Source: Candidatus Gastranaerophilales bacterium
GTDB taxonomy: Bacteria; Cyanobacteriota; Vampirovibrionia; Gastranaerophilales; Gastranaerophilaceae
Direction: 5' to 3'
DNA length: 64,000 nt
Assembly (NCBI GenBank): GCA_947625305.1
Contig: CANQNW010000004.1
Coordinates: 113,114-177,113, forward strand
In this document: positions 48,470-58,465 of the stretch, in pieces
How the letters are laid out: every line of letters starts with the position of its first letter
Position numbering within the stretch: position 1 is the stretch's first letter
Made by a program: the position numbers and the translations under genes
The notes under the pieces: generated by a model
What the model was told of the DNA's origin: nothing
Database searches by the model: none
The model's input: the letters and a program-made list of their open reading frames with translations, nothing else

Positions 48470-49483
48470 TTACTTTTTCAATGAAAAATAATTTTTACCA
48501 AGTTTAAATTTAAACTTAATTCCTAAGATAGTATAAATTCTTGAAGTATATTTATATGAATTTTCCGTAACAACAGAAAATAAAGAATCTTTACCTTTAC
48601 CGTATATACCAAGATTAAAAGAATAATAATATTTATAGCCTTCAGACATATAATATACCGCCATAGAACCTGCTGTTCTTCCGCCTATAAAATATTTACA
48701 CTTTGACAATATATATAATGAAGTCAAATATTCAAGCCCCATATTATAATTATGGTCTTTTCTTTTTGAAGGTATTTGACTTAAATATTTAAACTTATTT
48801 TCTTTATTTTTGTATGATATCCTATATTGATTATTATCAATAAGCATATCTTTAAACTCTGATTTAAATGCTTTAAAAATATCTAAATCTTCGGTTGCAA
48901 TATAAATTTTTGTTATTTCAGGGTAGTTGTTTAATATCTTTTTTACTTTTTTTATAAGTTGTTTTGCATTCGGCTGTACCCAATGGTTCTCTGTTCGTCT
49001 TACAATATAATCCGTACCTCTTGCAAATACACCAAGAACGTTTTGTTCCTTTCCTATTATTTGATTATATTTATCATCTAAATATTTTTTTGTTTCATTA
49101 TTAAATCTTATATATTTGTTAAAATAGGACTTATATTGCCGTAATCTTTCATCTAATTTATAATCAGTTAACTCAACAGGCAAATCTTTATCTACAGGAG
49201 GTGAAATATTTGCCAAATCCTGCTCATGATTACTTATTATAACTTCTGATTTATTTTCTATATCTGATAATAAACAGCCATAAGGCTGTTCATAATAATA
49301 TTCCCATGTATTATCTTTATAAACTCTATTTTCCTTAAAATATTGATTAGAATAATGCTGCATATCTACAATCGGTATATAACCGTTTTTTTCCGCAAAC
49401 AAAGTAAGATTAAGATTACAAAAAACAATAGACATTAAGCCTGTTGTAATATGGGGTGCTGCAATTATATAATATTTTTTCAT
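48470..49483 (-). CDS. Fucosyltransferase-superfamily glycosyltransferase, paralogue A
   Basis: 337 residues, tandem paralogue of the gene at 47293 (shared blocks YIPIVDM, WEYYYEQP, GVFARGTDY, YILSKCKYFIGGR). Same inferred chemistry: GDP-sugar-dependent glycosyltransfer with the GVFARGTDY donor block and the ATEDLDIF block. It lacks about 30 C-terminal residues of the paralogue and ends soon after YTILGIKFKFK. Its own promoter 90 bases upstream has perfect hexamers around a poly-G tract, so expression should be switchable. Confidence 0.65.
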   Translation of the reverse strand: MKKYYIIAAPHITTGLMSIVFCNLNLTLFAEKNGYIPIVDMQHYSNQYFKENRVYKDNTWEYYYEQPYGCLLSDIENKSEVIISNHEQDLANISPPVDKDLPVELTDYKLDERLRQYKSYFNKYIRFNNETKKYLDDKYNQIIGKEQNVLGVFARGTDYIVRRTENHWVQPNAKQLIKKVKKILNNYPEITKIYIATEDLDIFKAFKSEFKDMLIDNNQYRISYKNKENKFKYLSQIPSKRKDHNYNMGLEYLTSLYILSKCKYFIGGRTAGSMAVYYMSEGYKYYYSFNLGIYGKGKDSLFSVVTENSYKYTSRIYTILGIKFKFKLGKNYFSLKK

Positions 49484-49573
49484 AAAAACCTTTACAAAAT
49501 AATTTATCCGTTTAGGTACTTAAATATTGGTTTCAATCAAACGAATATTAATAAATATGCTAAAGACAAGGGA

Positions 49574-49601
49574 ATTATAGCATTCCCCCCCCCCTTGTCA
49601 A
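49574..49601 (-). promoter_or_regulatory. Perfect-consensus promoter with G10 spacer, paralogue A
   Basis: On the minus strand TTGACA (49601-49596), spacer of 16 bases consisting of A, G10, AATGC, then TATAAT (49579-49574). Both hexamers match consensus fully. Changing the G count by one moves the spacer to 15 or 17. Confidence 0.85.
49585..49594 (-). repeat. Poly-G tract (G10) in promoter spacer
   Basis: C10 on the given strand, placed exactly inside the spacer of the promoter at 49574. Candidate slipped-strand site. Confidence 0.92.
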
Positions 49602-49620
49602 ATTAAGATATTAAAGTCTT

Positions 49621-50791
49621 TTATGCTCTTTCACAAATTAATAAAGTTTCGCTGATTACTGAATTATATACGGGCTGGAAAAAATCATACCTGTATTTAT
49701 ATTTTGAATTTTTCATAATTTCTTCAATCATAGTCTTTAGCCTGCAAAAATCATCACAATTATGATAAATACTGATTAATAACACAGGAGCCTGCGTTCT
49801 TATTGTTTCCTGCGCACCTCTTAATAAATTAGGTTCAAACCCTTCAACATCGGTTTTTATTAATCCGACTTCTATATTATTTTCTTTAACATAACTATCT
49901 ATAGTAGTTATTTTAATTTTTTCGGTACCTGAATCCGTAACTTTAGATGCAGAATTTAATCTGCCCATGGTTTCAATATACGAGTTTTTAATTTCATCTC
50001 CAAGCCCCATATTTTCAATAAAAACGTTATCGCATTTATTTAATTCAACCGTCTTTTTACATAATTGATAATTTTCTTTTATAGGTTCAAAACTGATTAT
50101 TTTATTGTTAGGAAAATTTCGGCTGAAAACAATTGCAGAATCACCTATATTAGCACCTGCATCAATAATTATCCCTGTTACCTTGTCCTTATTCCTTAGT
50201 ACATCTATACCATGCTTATATAAAAATACTGATGCTTCAAAAGAATTAACGGGAAGCAGATAATCTTTCCACTTAAAGTAATTATCATAAGCTTTAACTT
50301 CATTTTCAAATTGATTTATTTTTTCAAGTTCTTCAAATTCTTCTTTTGTCAAAATTATTTTTGCTTTTGGATATTTTAATAAATCTCTTGTATATTTTAC
50401 GACCTTTGCATTACGATTTATAATTTTATCCAAATTATTTTTTGCTTCATTATCAAGATTTTTATATAAATTTTCAACCAATAACTTATCTTGCTTTTTA
50501 TTACTTTCAAATATTTCATAAATTGATTCTCTTCCCGTTAAATAACCCAAATCTTTTAATATAGCAGACATAACAAACGGGCGGGTTATCTCTAATAAAT
50601 ATCTTTCATATTGAGAATTTTTAACTTTTTTATATAATTTAAGACCAAGTATGCAGATTTCTTTATAAACTATAATTTCATTATTATCAAATCTGTAAAT
50701 ATTTTTTACGGAAAAAAGTTTTTTTAAAAGTGTTCTACCCCCCCCCGCAAGAGAAATTTACCTCTGCACTGTTTTTTAAGTCATAATTCAT
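49621..50791 (-). CDS. FkbM-family methyltransferase, phase-variable; out of frame here
   Basis: The 3' part (ATG at 50571, 316 residues) has the SAM motif IDAGANIGD, FEPIKENY, TTIDSYV, and LIKTDVEGFE of FkbM O-methyltransferases. That ATG has no ribosome site. A better start is the ATG at 50791, with AGAGG upstream. It reads 15 codons, then G9 (50746-50738) and immediately a TAG. Removing one G, or adding two, puts the frame through 58 further codons into the 50571 ATG without a stop, giving 389 residues. The extension holds CILGLKLYKK, a motif seen in the neighbouring glycosyltransferases. So the gene is read as OFF. Confidence 0.8.
50738..50746 (-). repeat. Poly-G tract (G9) in methyltransferase coding region
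   Basis: C9 on the given strand, at codons 16-18 of the FkbM-type gene. Length modulo three sets the reading frame; only 8, 11 and so on are open. Confidence 0.92.
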
Positions 50792-50814
50792 AATAACCTC
50801 TTTCTATTTTAATA

Positions 50815-52647
50815 TTAATCTAATTTAAATTGTTTTTGATATTCTTCTTTACCTGTTAATGAGTTTTGTTCGGATTTTAATAGTACAAAGTTTTCCAATA
50901 CAAGCACGTCTAAATCAGTATACATAAAACATTTATAAGCATTTTCGGGAGTATTTACTATTGGCTCGCCCCTGATATTAAAAGAGGTATTAACAACAAC
51001 TGAACATGCCGTAAGTTTTTTAAATTCGTTTATAATATTCCAGTATCTGGGGTTTACTTTCTTTGACACGGTCTGAATGCGGGCAGAATAATTTACGTGG
51101 GTTATAGCAGGCAGAGTTGAGCGGTATGCCTTTAGTTTATCAATACCTTTATAATTTTTTTCTTCTTGTGTCAGTTCTGTTTTAATTTTATCCGAAATCG
51201 GCTGAGTTAAAAGCATATAAGGTGATTTTTTACCCTCCTTAATGGCAAAAAATTCTTCCACATCTTCTTCAAGACAGCTTGGCGCAAATGGGCGGAAGGA
51301 TTCTCTTTTTTTGATTGCGAGGTTTAAATTTCTCTGCATTTCTCTGTTTCTCGGGTCAGCCAGTATACTTCTGTTTCCCAGAGCCCTTGGCCCATATTCC
51401 ATTCTGCCTGCGAAGTGGCCTATACTTTTACCTTCCGATATATATTTAGCTATTATTTGAGTTACTTCTTCCTCGGTTTCATACTTTGTATATTTAGCCC
51501 CGTATTTATTTATGGTTTCAAGTATTTCTTCATCCGAATACTTTGGACCTAAAAGGCTTCCCTTTTGAGAATCTTCAGGGTTAACCGTTCTTTCATTATT
51601 CAGCCCCATATAATAAACAGCCAGTACAGCACCTAAAGCGCCCCCTGCGTCGCCTGCTGCGGGCTGAGTCCAAATATTTTCAAACGGCCCGTTTTTTAAT
51701 ATATTTCCGTTTGATACGCAATTTAATGCACATCCGCCCGCCAAACACAGGTTTTTTAATCCCGTTTGTTTATAAACATAATTTGCAAGTTTTAAAATTA
51801 TTTCCTCCGTAACCGCCTGAATACTTGCAGCCATATCCATATCACTTTGAGTAAGTGCCGTTTCAGGTTTACGGGGAGGACGGTTAAAAAGTTTTTCAAA
51901 TTTCTTATTATACATATAATCCGTTGTACAGTAACCGAAATATTCCTGATTTAACCAGAACGACCCGTCTTCTTTAACATCGACAAGTTTTTCAAGGATT
52001 AAGTCTTTATAAATAGGTTCTCCATAAGGTGCTAAGCCCATTACTTTATATTCGCCCGAATTAACTTTAAAACCCAAAAATCCTGTAAAAGCACTGTATA
52101 ACAACCCGAGAGAGTGCGGGAATTCTATTTTTTCTTTTATTTCTATTTTATTTCCTCTGCCAATGCCCCAAGTCGTTGTATCCCACTCGCCGACACCGTC
52201 TAAACATAATATGGCCGCTTCTTCAAACGGTGAAGGGTAAAACGCACTTGCACAGTGCGATTCGTGGTGAGTTGTAAAATATATCGGACATTTTAGCCTT
52301 TTATCAAAGTGCTTATCTATTTGAGATGGAATAAACAGCTTTTTATTGAGCCATACAGGCATGGCATTAACAAAACTTCTCAAGCTTATTGGGACATATG
52401 CCATTGCCGTTTCGAGTATTCTTTCAAATTTTATAAAAGGTTTTTCGTAATATACGACCCCATCAAGCTGTTCAGGCTCAATCCCCGCTTCTTTTAAACA
52501 ATAGTTAACTGCATTTACGGGATATTCGCTATCCTGCTTTATTCTTGTAAATCTTTCCTCCTGCGCAGCAGCTATTATTTCTCCGTCTTTAATAATCGCC
52601 GCCGCACTGTCATGATAATATGCACTTATTCCAAGTAAATATGTCAT
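50815..52647 (-). CDS. NodU/CmcH-family O-carbamoyltransferase
   Basis: 610 residues. It transfers a carbamoyl group from carbamoyl phosphate, via carbamoyl-adenylate, to a sugar hydroxyl. N-terminal Kae1-like blocks GISAYYHDSAAAI, HHESHCASAFYPS and CLDGVGEWDTT, then LAGGCALNC. The C-terminal YrdC-like half has GRMEYGPRALGNRSILADPRN. Full length for the family. It follows SxtJ and DUF5989, the usual set for carbamoylating surface sugars, and is followed by the poly-G methyltransferase, 23 bases downstream. Confidence 0.93.
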   Translation of the reverse strand: MTYLLGISAYYHDSAAAIIKDGEIIAAAQEERFTRIKQDSEYPVNAVNYCLKEAGIEPEQLDGVVYYEKPFIKFERILETAMAYVPISLRSFVNAMPVWLNKKLFIPSQIDKHFDKRLKCPIYFTTHHESHCASAFYPSPFEEAAILCLDGVGEWDTTTWGIGRGNKIEIKEKIEFPHSLGLLYSAFTGFLGFKVNSGEYKVMGLAPYGEPIYKDLILEKLVDVKEDGSFWLNQEYFGYCTTDYMYNKKFEKLFNRPPRKPETALTQSDMDMAASIQAVTEEIILKLANYVYKQTGLKNLCLAGGCALNCVSNGNILKNGPFENIWTQPAAGDAGGALGAVLAVYYMGLNNERTVNPEDSQKGSLLGPKYSDEEILETINKYGAKYTKYETEEEVTQIIAKYISEGKSIGHFAGRMEYGPRALGNRSILADPRNREMQRNLNLAIKKRESFRPFAPSCLEEDVEEFFAIKEGKKSPYMLLTQPISDKIKTELTQEEKNYKGIDKLKAYRSTLPAITHVNYSARIQTVSKKVNPRYWNIINEFKKLTACSVVVNTSFNIRGEPIVNTPENAYKCFMYTDLDVLVLENFVLLKSEQNSLTGKEEYQKQFKLD

Positions 52648-52655
52648 CTCTCACC

Positions 52656-53033
52656 TTAAAATTGATATTCGTAATCCGTATTATTATTTTCGTATTTTTT
52701 CCAATATGTCTGCATTTGTGCTTTTTTAAGTCTTAATCTGTCCCTTTTTACAAGTTTCATAATTAATCCTGTTGGCATAACCGCTACAATATAGCCAATA
52801 ATAAGAACTATTATCGCAAGGTATCTACCTAAAAAGGAGCCTATTTTTGTTAATAAACTTTTAAAATTTAAAGCAAATTTTTCAAATATAAAACAGATTA
52901 AGGATAACACTAAAAATATTCCTATAACCCATGCCCCTATTTTAAGCATTGAATGCTTATATAAAATAAAAGCAGGAATCCAAGGCAACAAACCAAGTGT
53001 TATTGCAAATTTAACTGATTCTTTTATTTTCAT
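52656..53033 (-). CDS. SxtJ-family membrane protein
   Basis: 125 residues with two or three hydrophobic segments (about 10-25, 29-48, 68-90). The C-terminal block PTGLIMKLVKRDRLRLKKA with TYWKK is the typical SxtJ ending (PxGLxxRLxxxDxLxLK). SxtJ proteins occur next to NodU-type carbamoyltransferases in glycan and saxitoxin loci; exact role unknown. Eight bases before the carbamoyltransferase start. Confidence 0.8.
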   Translation of the reverse strand: MKIKESVKFAITLGLLPWIPAFILYKHSMLKIGAWVIGIFLVLSLICFIFEKFALNFKSLLTKIGSFLGRYLAIIVLIIGYIVAVMPTGLIMKLVKRDRLRLKKAQMQTYWKKYENNNTDYEYQF

Positions 53034-53040
53034 AATTCAC

Positions 53041-53196
53041 CTAAATTATAGTATATATAAATGGAGAAACAGGTGAAGTTCCTACTGCAATTAAAAATAT
53101 AAGCAATATTAAAAATAAAATAACAGGAACTATCCAATATGCCTTTTTACTCCATAAAAATTTAAATAATTCTACAATAAAATTTTTTCTTTTCAT
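53041..53196 (-). CDS. DUF5989-family small membrane protein
   Basis: 51 residues: basic N-terminus MKRKNFIVELFKFLWSKKAYW, one long hydrophobic segment, and the ending SPVSPFIYTII. This matches the DUF5989 pattern (FLKFLWxxKKWW ... APFIYTLF). Such proteins accompany SxtJ and carbamoyltransferases. Its ATG overlaps the TPR gene stop (TAATG) and its stop is seven bases before SxtJ. Confidence 0.85.
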   Translation of the reverse strand: MKRKNFIVELFKFLWSKKAYWIVPVILFLILLIFLIAVGTSPVSPFIYTII

Positions 53197-54656
53197 TAGT
53201 TATCCTTTTCATTTATTAACTTCAATAATTCTTGTGCATCTTCGTGTTCGGGCAGAATTTTTAATAAATCCTCCAAATGCTCTTTAGCTTTATTTAAATC
53301 ACCTTGCTTATACTTGCATTTTGCAAGATTAAATATAACATCAACATTATTAACTGCAGAAAGATACACTATATTAAATAAAGCATATGCCTCATTATAC
53401 TGCCCGAGTTCCATATAAGTTTTTGCCAAAAGATTTGAAACATCCTTATTTGGAGAATACATATAAGTATCTTCCAATAATTGCTTTGCATTTTCATAAT
53501 TTTTCTCAAAATAAAAAATTTGAGCCAGATTATATAAAATATTCGGATTTTGAGGTTCTGTTTTTAAAGCTTTTAACAGAATTTCTTTAGCTTTATCAAC
53601 ATCATTCATCGCCATATAATTAAGCGCTATACTATGGAGCATATTTACGGATATATTCTCTTTGTCCAAAAGCTTAGAATACATATTTTTAGCATTTTCA
53701 AACTCAGCCATTACAAAATAATAATTACCAAATTCAAAAATAATATGTTCATCGTCAGGGGAAAGTTCCAATGCTTTTTTTAAATTTGATAGGGCTCTGT
53801 CAAAGAATTTACGGGAAAGATAAATAACCCCTAAATCCTTATATGCAGGGGCAAAATCAGGATTAGAGGCTGTTATTTTTTTTAATATTTCTTCAGCAGT
53901 ATCTAAATCATTGCACTTTGCACATATAACAGCATATTCATACATAATTTGTAAATTTGAAAACCCTGAATTTATCATATCTGAGTATAAAATTTTAGCT
54001 GAGGGAAACATACCTCTTCTTGAATATAATGAGGCAAGATGAATTTTTAAACGGTTATCGTTTAAATTAAAAGTTAAAAGTTGTTCAATAATCTCAGAAG
54101 CTTCTTCATATTTACCTGCAAGGTCATATGCACATGCAAGACTGTAAGTATATTTATCGGGTGCTAACTCTTTTGCTTTTTCAATCATTTCAATAGCTTT
54201 TGGGTAATCTTTTTTATCTAAATATGCGACAGAAAGAAAATCATAAATTTTAGCATCTTCCGTATTTATACTTAGCATTTTATCTTTTATTTCAAGTATT
54301 TTGTGAATTTGTTTTGTACTTATATAACATACACATAAGCTTTTATAAGCATCTAAGTATTCGCTCCTTAATTGAATGACCTTATTTAAAAGCTTTTCAG
54401 CTTCATCATATTTTGTTTTTTCAATATAAATTAAAGAAAGATAAAAAAGAGAAATAGCATCATCGGGAACATTATCTTTAATTTTTTCAAATACTTCTTG
54501 AGCCTCATCAAAACAGCCCAGATTTAAATTACATAATCCGAGATATTTTTGTAATTCCAAATCATTTTGTAAATCGTCACAATCATTAATAATTAATGAC
54601 TTTGCAGTTTCAAAATCCTTTTGTTCTATTAGTTTTAATATATTATCTTTAATCAT
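53196..54656 (-). CDS. Tetratricopeptide-repeat protein
   Basis: 486 residues formed by about twelve TPRs along its whole length, for example AISLFYLSLIYIEKTKYDEAEKLL, YAPAYKDLGVIYLS-type units and PNILYNLAQIFYFEKNYENAKQLL-like repeats in shorter form. No signal peptide or catalytic motif. A scaffold, possibly part of the glycan-modification set because it is translationally coupled to DUF5989. First gene of this minus-strand cluster. Confidence 0.85.
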   Translation of the reverse strand: MIKDNILKLIEQKDFETAKSLIINDCDDLQNDLELQKYLGLCNLNLGCFDEAQEVFEKIKDNVPDDAISLFYLSLIYIEKTKYDEAEKLLNKVIQLRSEYLDAYKSLCVCYISTKQIHKILEIKDKMLSINTEDAKIYDFLSVAYLDKKDYPKAIEMIEKAKELAPDKYTYSLACAYDLAGKYEEASEIIEQLLTFNLNDNRLKIHLASLYSRRGMFPSAKILYSDMINSGFSNLQIMYEYAVICAKCNDLDTAEEILKKITASNPDFAPAYKDLGVIYLSRKFFDRALSNLKKALELSPDDEHIIFEFGNYYFVMAEFENAKNMYSKLLDKENISVNMLHSIALNYMAMNDVDKAKEILLKALKTEPQNPNILYNLAQIFYFEKNYENAKQLLEDTYMYSPNKDVSNLLAKTYMELGQYNEAYALFNIVYLSAVNNVDVIFNLAKCKYKQGDLNKAKEHLEDLLKILPEHEDAQELLKLINEKDN

Positions 54657-54777
54657 AACAGTGAAACTCTACCTACTGAAATATTATAACAAATTAATAC
54701 AAAAGAACAATAAAATTGAAAAAATTATCATTTTATGGTCTAATAAATAAGATAACAAGGTTAAAGGGGAGATAGAA

Positions 54778-56341
<1,564 letters not shown>

Positions 56342-56436
56342 GTTCAGCAGTTTTGAACTGTAACTTCTTAAAAGCAAACGTAGTTCTTACACTTACAATT
56401 CTATTTTCGTAATTTTTGCAAGAATATTATTATATT

Positions 56437-57372
56437 TTATATTAATTCCAAATCATCTATTATGTTAAATATATATTGAATATTTGAAACTATTTCCTTA
56501 TATTGTTCAAAGTCATACGTTTTTCTCAAAGGGGAATATTGAAACAAATTTTTATTTAATTCAAGAAAGATATTTACGTTATTTTTTTCAAATGACAATG
56601 AAAAGCTTGAGTATTTATTATTCTGTTTTAATATTAATAATTTTTTTATAAAATTATGATTTAAAATGTTTTTAGCATATTCCGGATTATCGGTATAAAC
56701 ATTGAAAACCCTTTCAAATTGACTATTACCTATTTTTAAAGGCGGTAACCCGTTATATTGCAGAGCATTTTTTATAAAATTTTCATTTTGTTTAATTACT
56801 AATTCCGTTTTCTCTGTATTTGGATTTTTGAAGTATATTAATATTCCAGGTGAAGTATTACTTCTATATCTTCCTTGCCCTTTACATATATTAACTTCTA
56901 TGATATTTATATCAGTTCCTTTATATTGTTTTTTTAAATTATTTTCAATTGATAAATAATGAAATCCCGGATTTATTTCTAAACTTCTTAAATATCTGTC
57001 AATAAATTCTTCTTTATCTTTTGAAATTTCTAATTTTTTAATATCAAAATATTTTAACAATTTTGGTGTTACTTTATTTGTAATACTGTCTATCAATGGT
57101 GTAACATATTTAATGTAAAATAACACTATAGGTATAGGAATTAAACAAATAATTTTAAATTTAATGTTTCCTAAACCTATAAGTTCTGTTCCATATTTAG
57201 AAAGCAGCCAGAAACAAACACATATAAATACAGCAATTATACAACAAAGCTTAATAAACATATTTTTAAGTTTGTTTCTTTGGAATTCATACTTTATTAC
57301 ATCAGGTTCAATTTCTCTTACATAATAATCGTAAAAAGTTTCTCTTTGCGTTTCTTCTGTATATTCTTCCAT
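56437..57372 (-). CDS. DUF3137-like membrane protein, paralogue 2
   Basis: 311 residues. N-terminal block FYDYYVREIEPDVIKYEFQR, two adjacent membrane segments (about 40-60 and 70-90), then a cytoplasmic domain with QFERVFNVYTDNPEYA and FIKKLLIL, which matches the DUF3137 pattern. Function unknown in the family. Tandem paralogue of the next gene with 25 bases between. Confidence 0.65.
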   Translation of the reverse strand: MEEYTEETQRETFYDYYVREIEPDVIKYEFQRNKLKNMFIKLCCIIAVFICVCFWLLSKYGTELIGLGNIKFKIICLIPIPIVLFYIKYVTPLIDSITNKVTPKLLKYFDIKKLEISKDKEEFIDRYLRSLEINPGFHYLSIENNLKKQYKGTDINIIEVNICKGQGRYRSNTSPGILIYFKNPNTEKTELVIKQNENFIKNALQYNGLPPLKIGNSQFERVFNVYTDNPEYAKNILNHNFIKKLLILKQNNKYSSFSLSFEKNNVNIFLELNKNLFQYSPLRKTYDFEQYKEIVSNIQYIFNIIDDLELI

Positions 57373-57397
57373 TATTAATATTCCTGTTTCTTTTTAT

Positions 57398-58366
57398 CTA
57401 AATAGTTTCATCTTGTATTAATTCCAACTCATCAATAACTTTAAATATATTTTGAAAATGAGAAATTATTTTCTCGTATTGTTTATAATTATATGTTTTT
57501 TCATCGTTGGATAATGCAAATATGTGGTAATTAAGTTCAAGCATAATATTTACATTATTTTTTTCAAACGATAATGTTATATTTGAAAAATTTTTACTTC
57601 TGTTTATTTTCAACAGTTTTTCAATAAATTTATTATTTAAAATTTTCATTGCTGCTTGAGGATTATCCGTATAAACATCATATAACTTTTCAAATTCTTC
57701 GTTATCAATTTTAAAAAGCGGAAGTTTACTAAATTCCATAACTTTCCCAATCACACTTTTATTCTTTTTAATTATTAATTCTGTTTCTTGTTTTTTAGGA
57801 TTTGTAAAAAAGATTAATACCCCGTAAAAAACCGTAATTCTTCCATTTCGCCCAGGATCTTCAAGATTTATTTCTACAATATTTAATTTTGTGTCTTCAT
57901 ATTTTTTTGTAAAATATTGTTCAACAGTTATAAATCTGCTTTTAGGATATAGCCCTAAACTTCTTAAATAGTCAGAAACAAATGGTTCTTTGATTTTTGG
58001 ATTATTTAATTTTTTAATATCTAAATATTTTAATAATTTAGGAGTTATCTCTTGTTCAATCTTTTTCATAACAGGCTCAACAAATATTGCATATACACTA
58101 ATTATCGGTATTCCGCAAAACATAATAAACATTAGTACATAATCACTTGAATAAGAAGATGAAATAATATTTTTGTTTTTTATAAATAAAATTATACCGA
58201 CAATTAAAATTACCGCCATTATAAATACAGAAAAATGAAATATACGATTTGCTCTATCTCTTTGAAATTCATATTTAACAACATTAGGTTCAATTTCTCT
58301 TACATAATAATCGTAAAAACTTTCCTTTTGTTCTTCTGTTAATTCTTCCACAAGCAATATTCTCAT
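57398..58366 (-). CDS. DUF3137-like membrane protein, paralogue 1
   Basis: 322 residues. FYDYYVREIEPNVVKYEFQR, two membrane segments (about 45-65 and 77-97), then the C-terminal EFEKLYDVYTDNPQAA and FIEKLLKI blocks. Same layout as the downstream gene; the pair is a tandem duplication. It begins just after the fabI terminator, so it has its own promoter, not located with confidence. Confidence 0.65.
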   Translation of the reverse strand: MRILLVEELTEEQKESFYDYYVREIEPNVVKYEFQRDRANRIFHFSVFIMAVILIVGIILFIKNKNIISSSYSSDYVLMFIMFCGIPIISVYAIFVEPVMKKIEQEITPKLLKYLDIKKLNNPKIKEPFVSDYLRSLGLYPKSRFITVEQYFTKKYEDTKLNIVEINLEDPGRNGRITVFYGVLIFFTNPKKQETELIIKKNKSVIGKVMEFSKLPLFKIDNEEFEKLYDVYTDNPQAAMKILNNKFIEKLLKINRSKNFSNITLSFEKNNVNIMLELNYHIFALSNDEKTYNYKQYEKIISHFQNIFKVIDELELIQDETI

Positions 58367-58416
58367 TTATTTTATATAAATTTATAATACCATTTTGAAT
58401 ATAGTTTTAAACATAC

Positions 58417-58447
58417 AAAAAGAGGAATGAAATTCATTCCTCTTTTT
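58417..58447 (-). terminator. fabI terminator
   Basis: Perfect 14-bp stem AAAAAGAGGAATGA / TCATTCCTCTTTTT, loop of three, T-run on both strands. Lies between fabI and the DUF3137-like gene. Confidence 0.85.
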
Positions 58448-58465
58448 ATCTTTAAAAAAATACAC

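Noticed and set aside
56342..56370. Terminator after tgt
   Set aside because: Only a six-base stem (AGTTCA / TGAACT) with no T-run.
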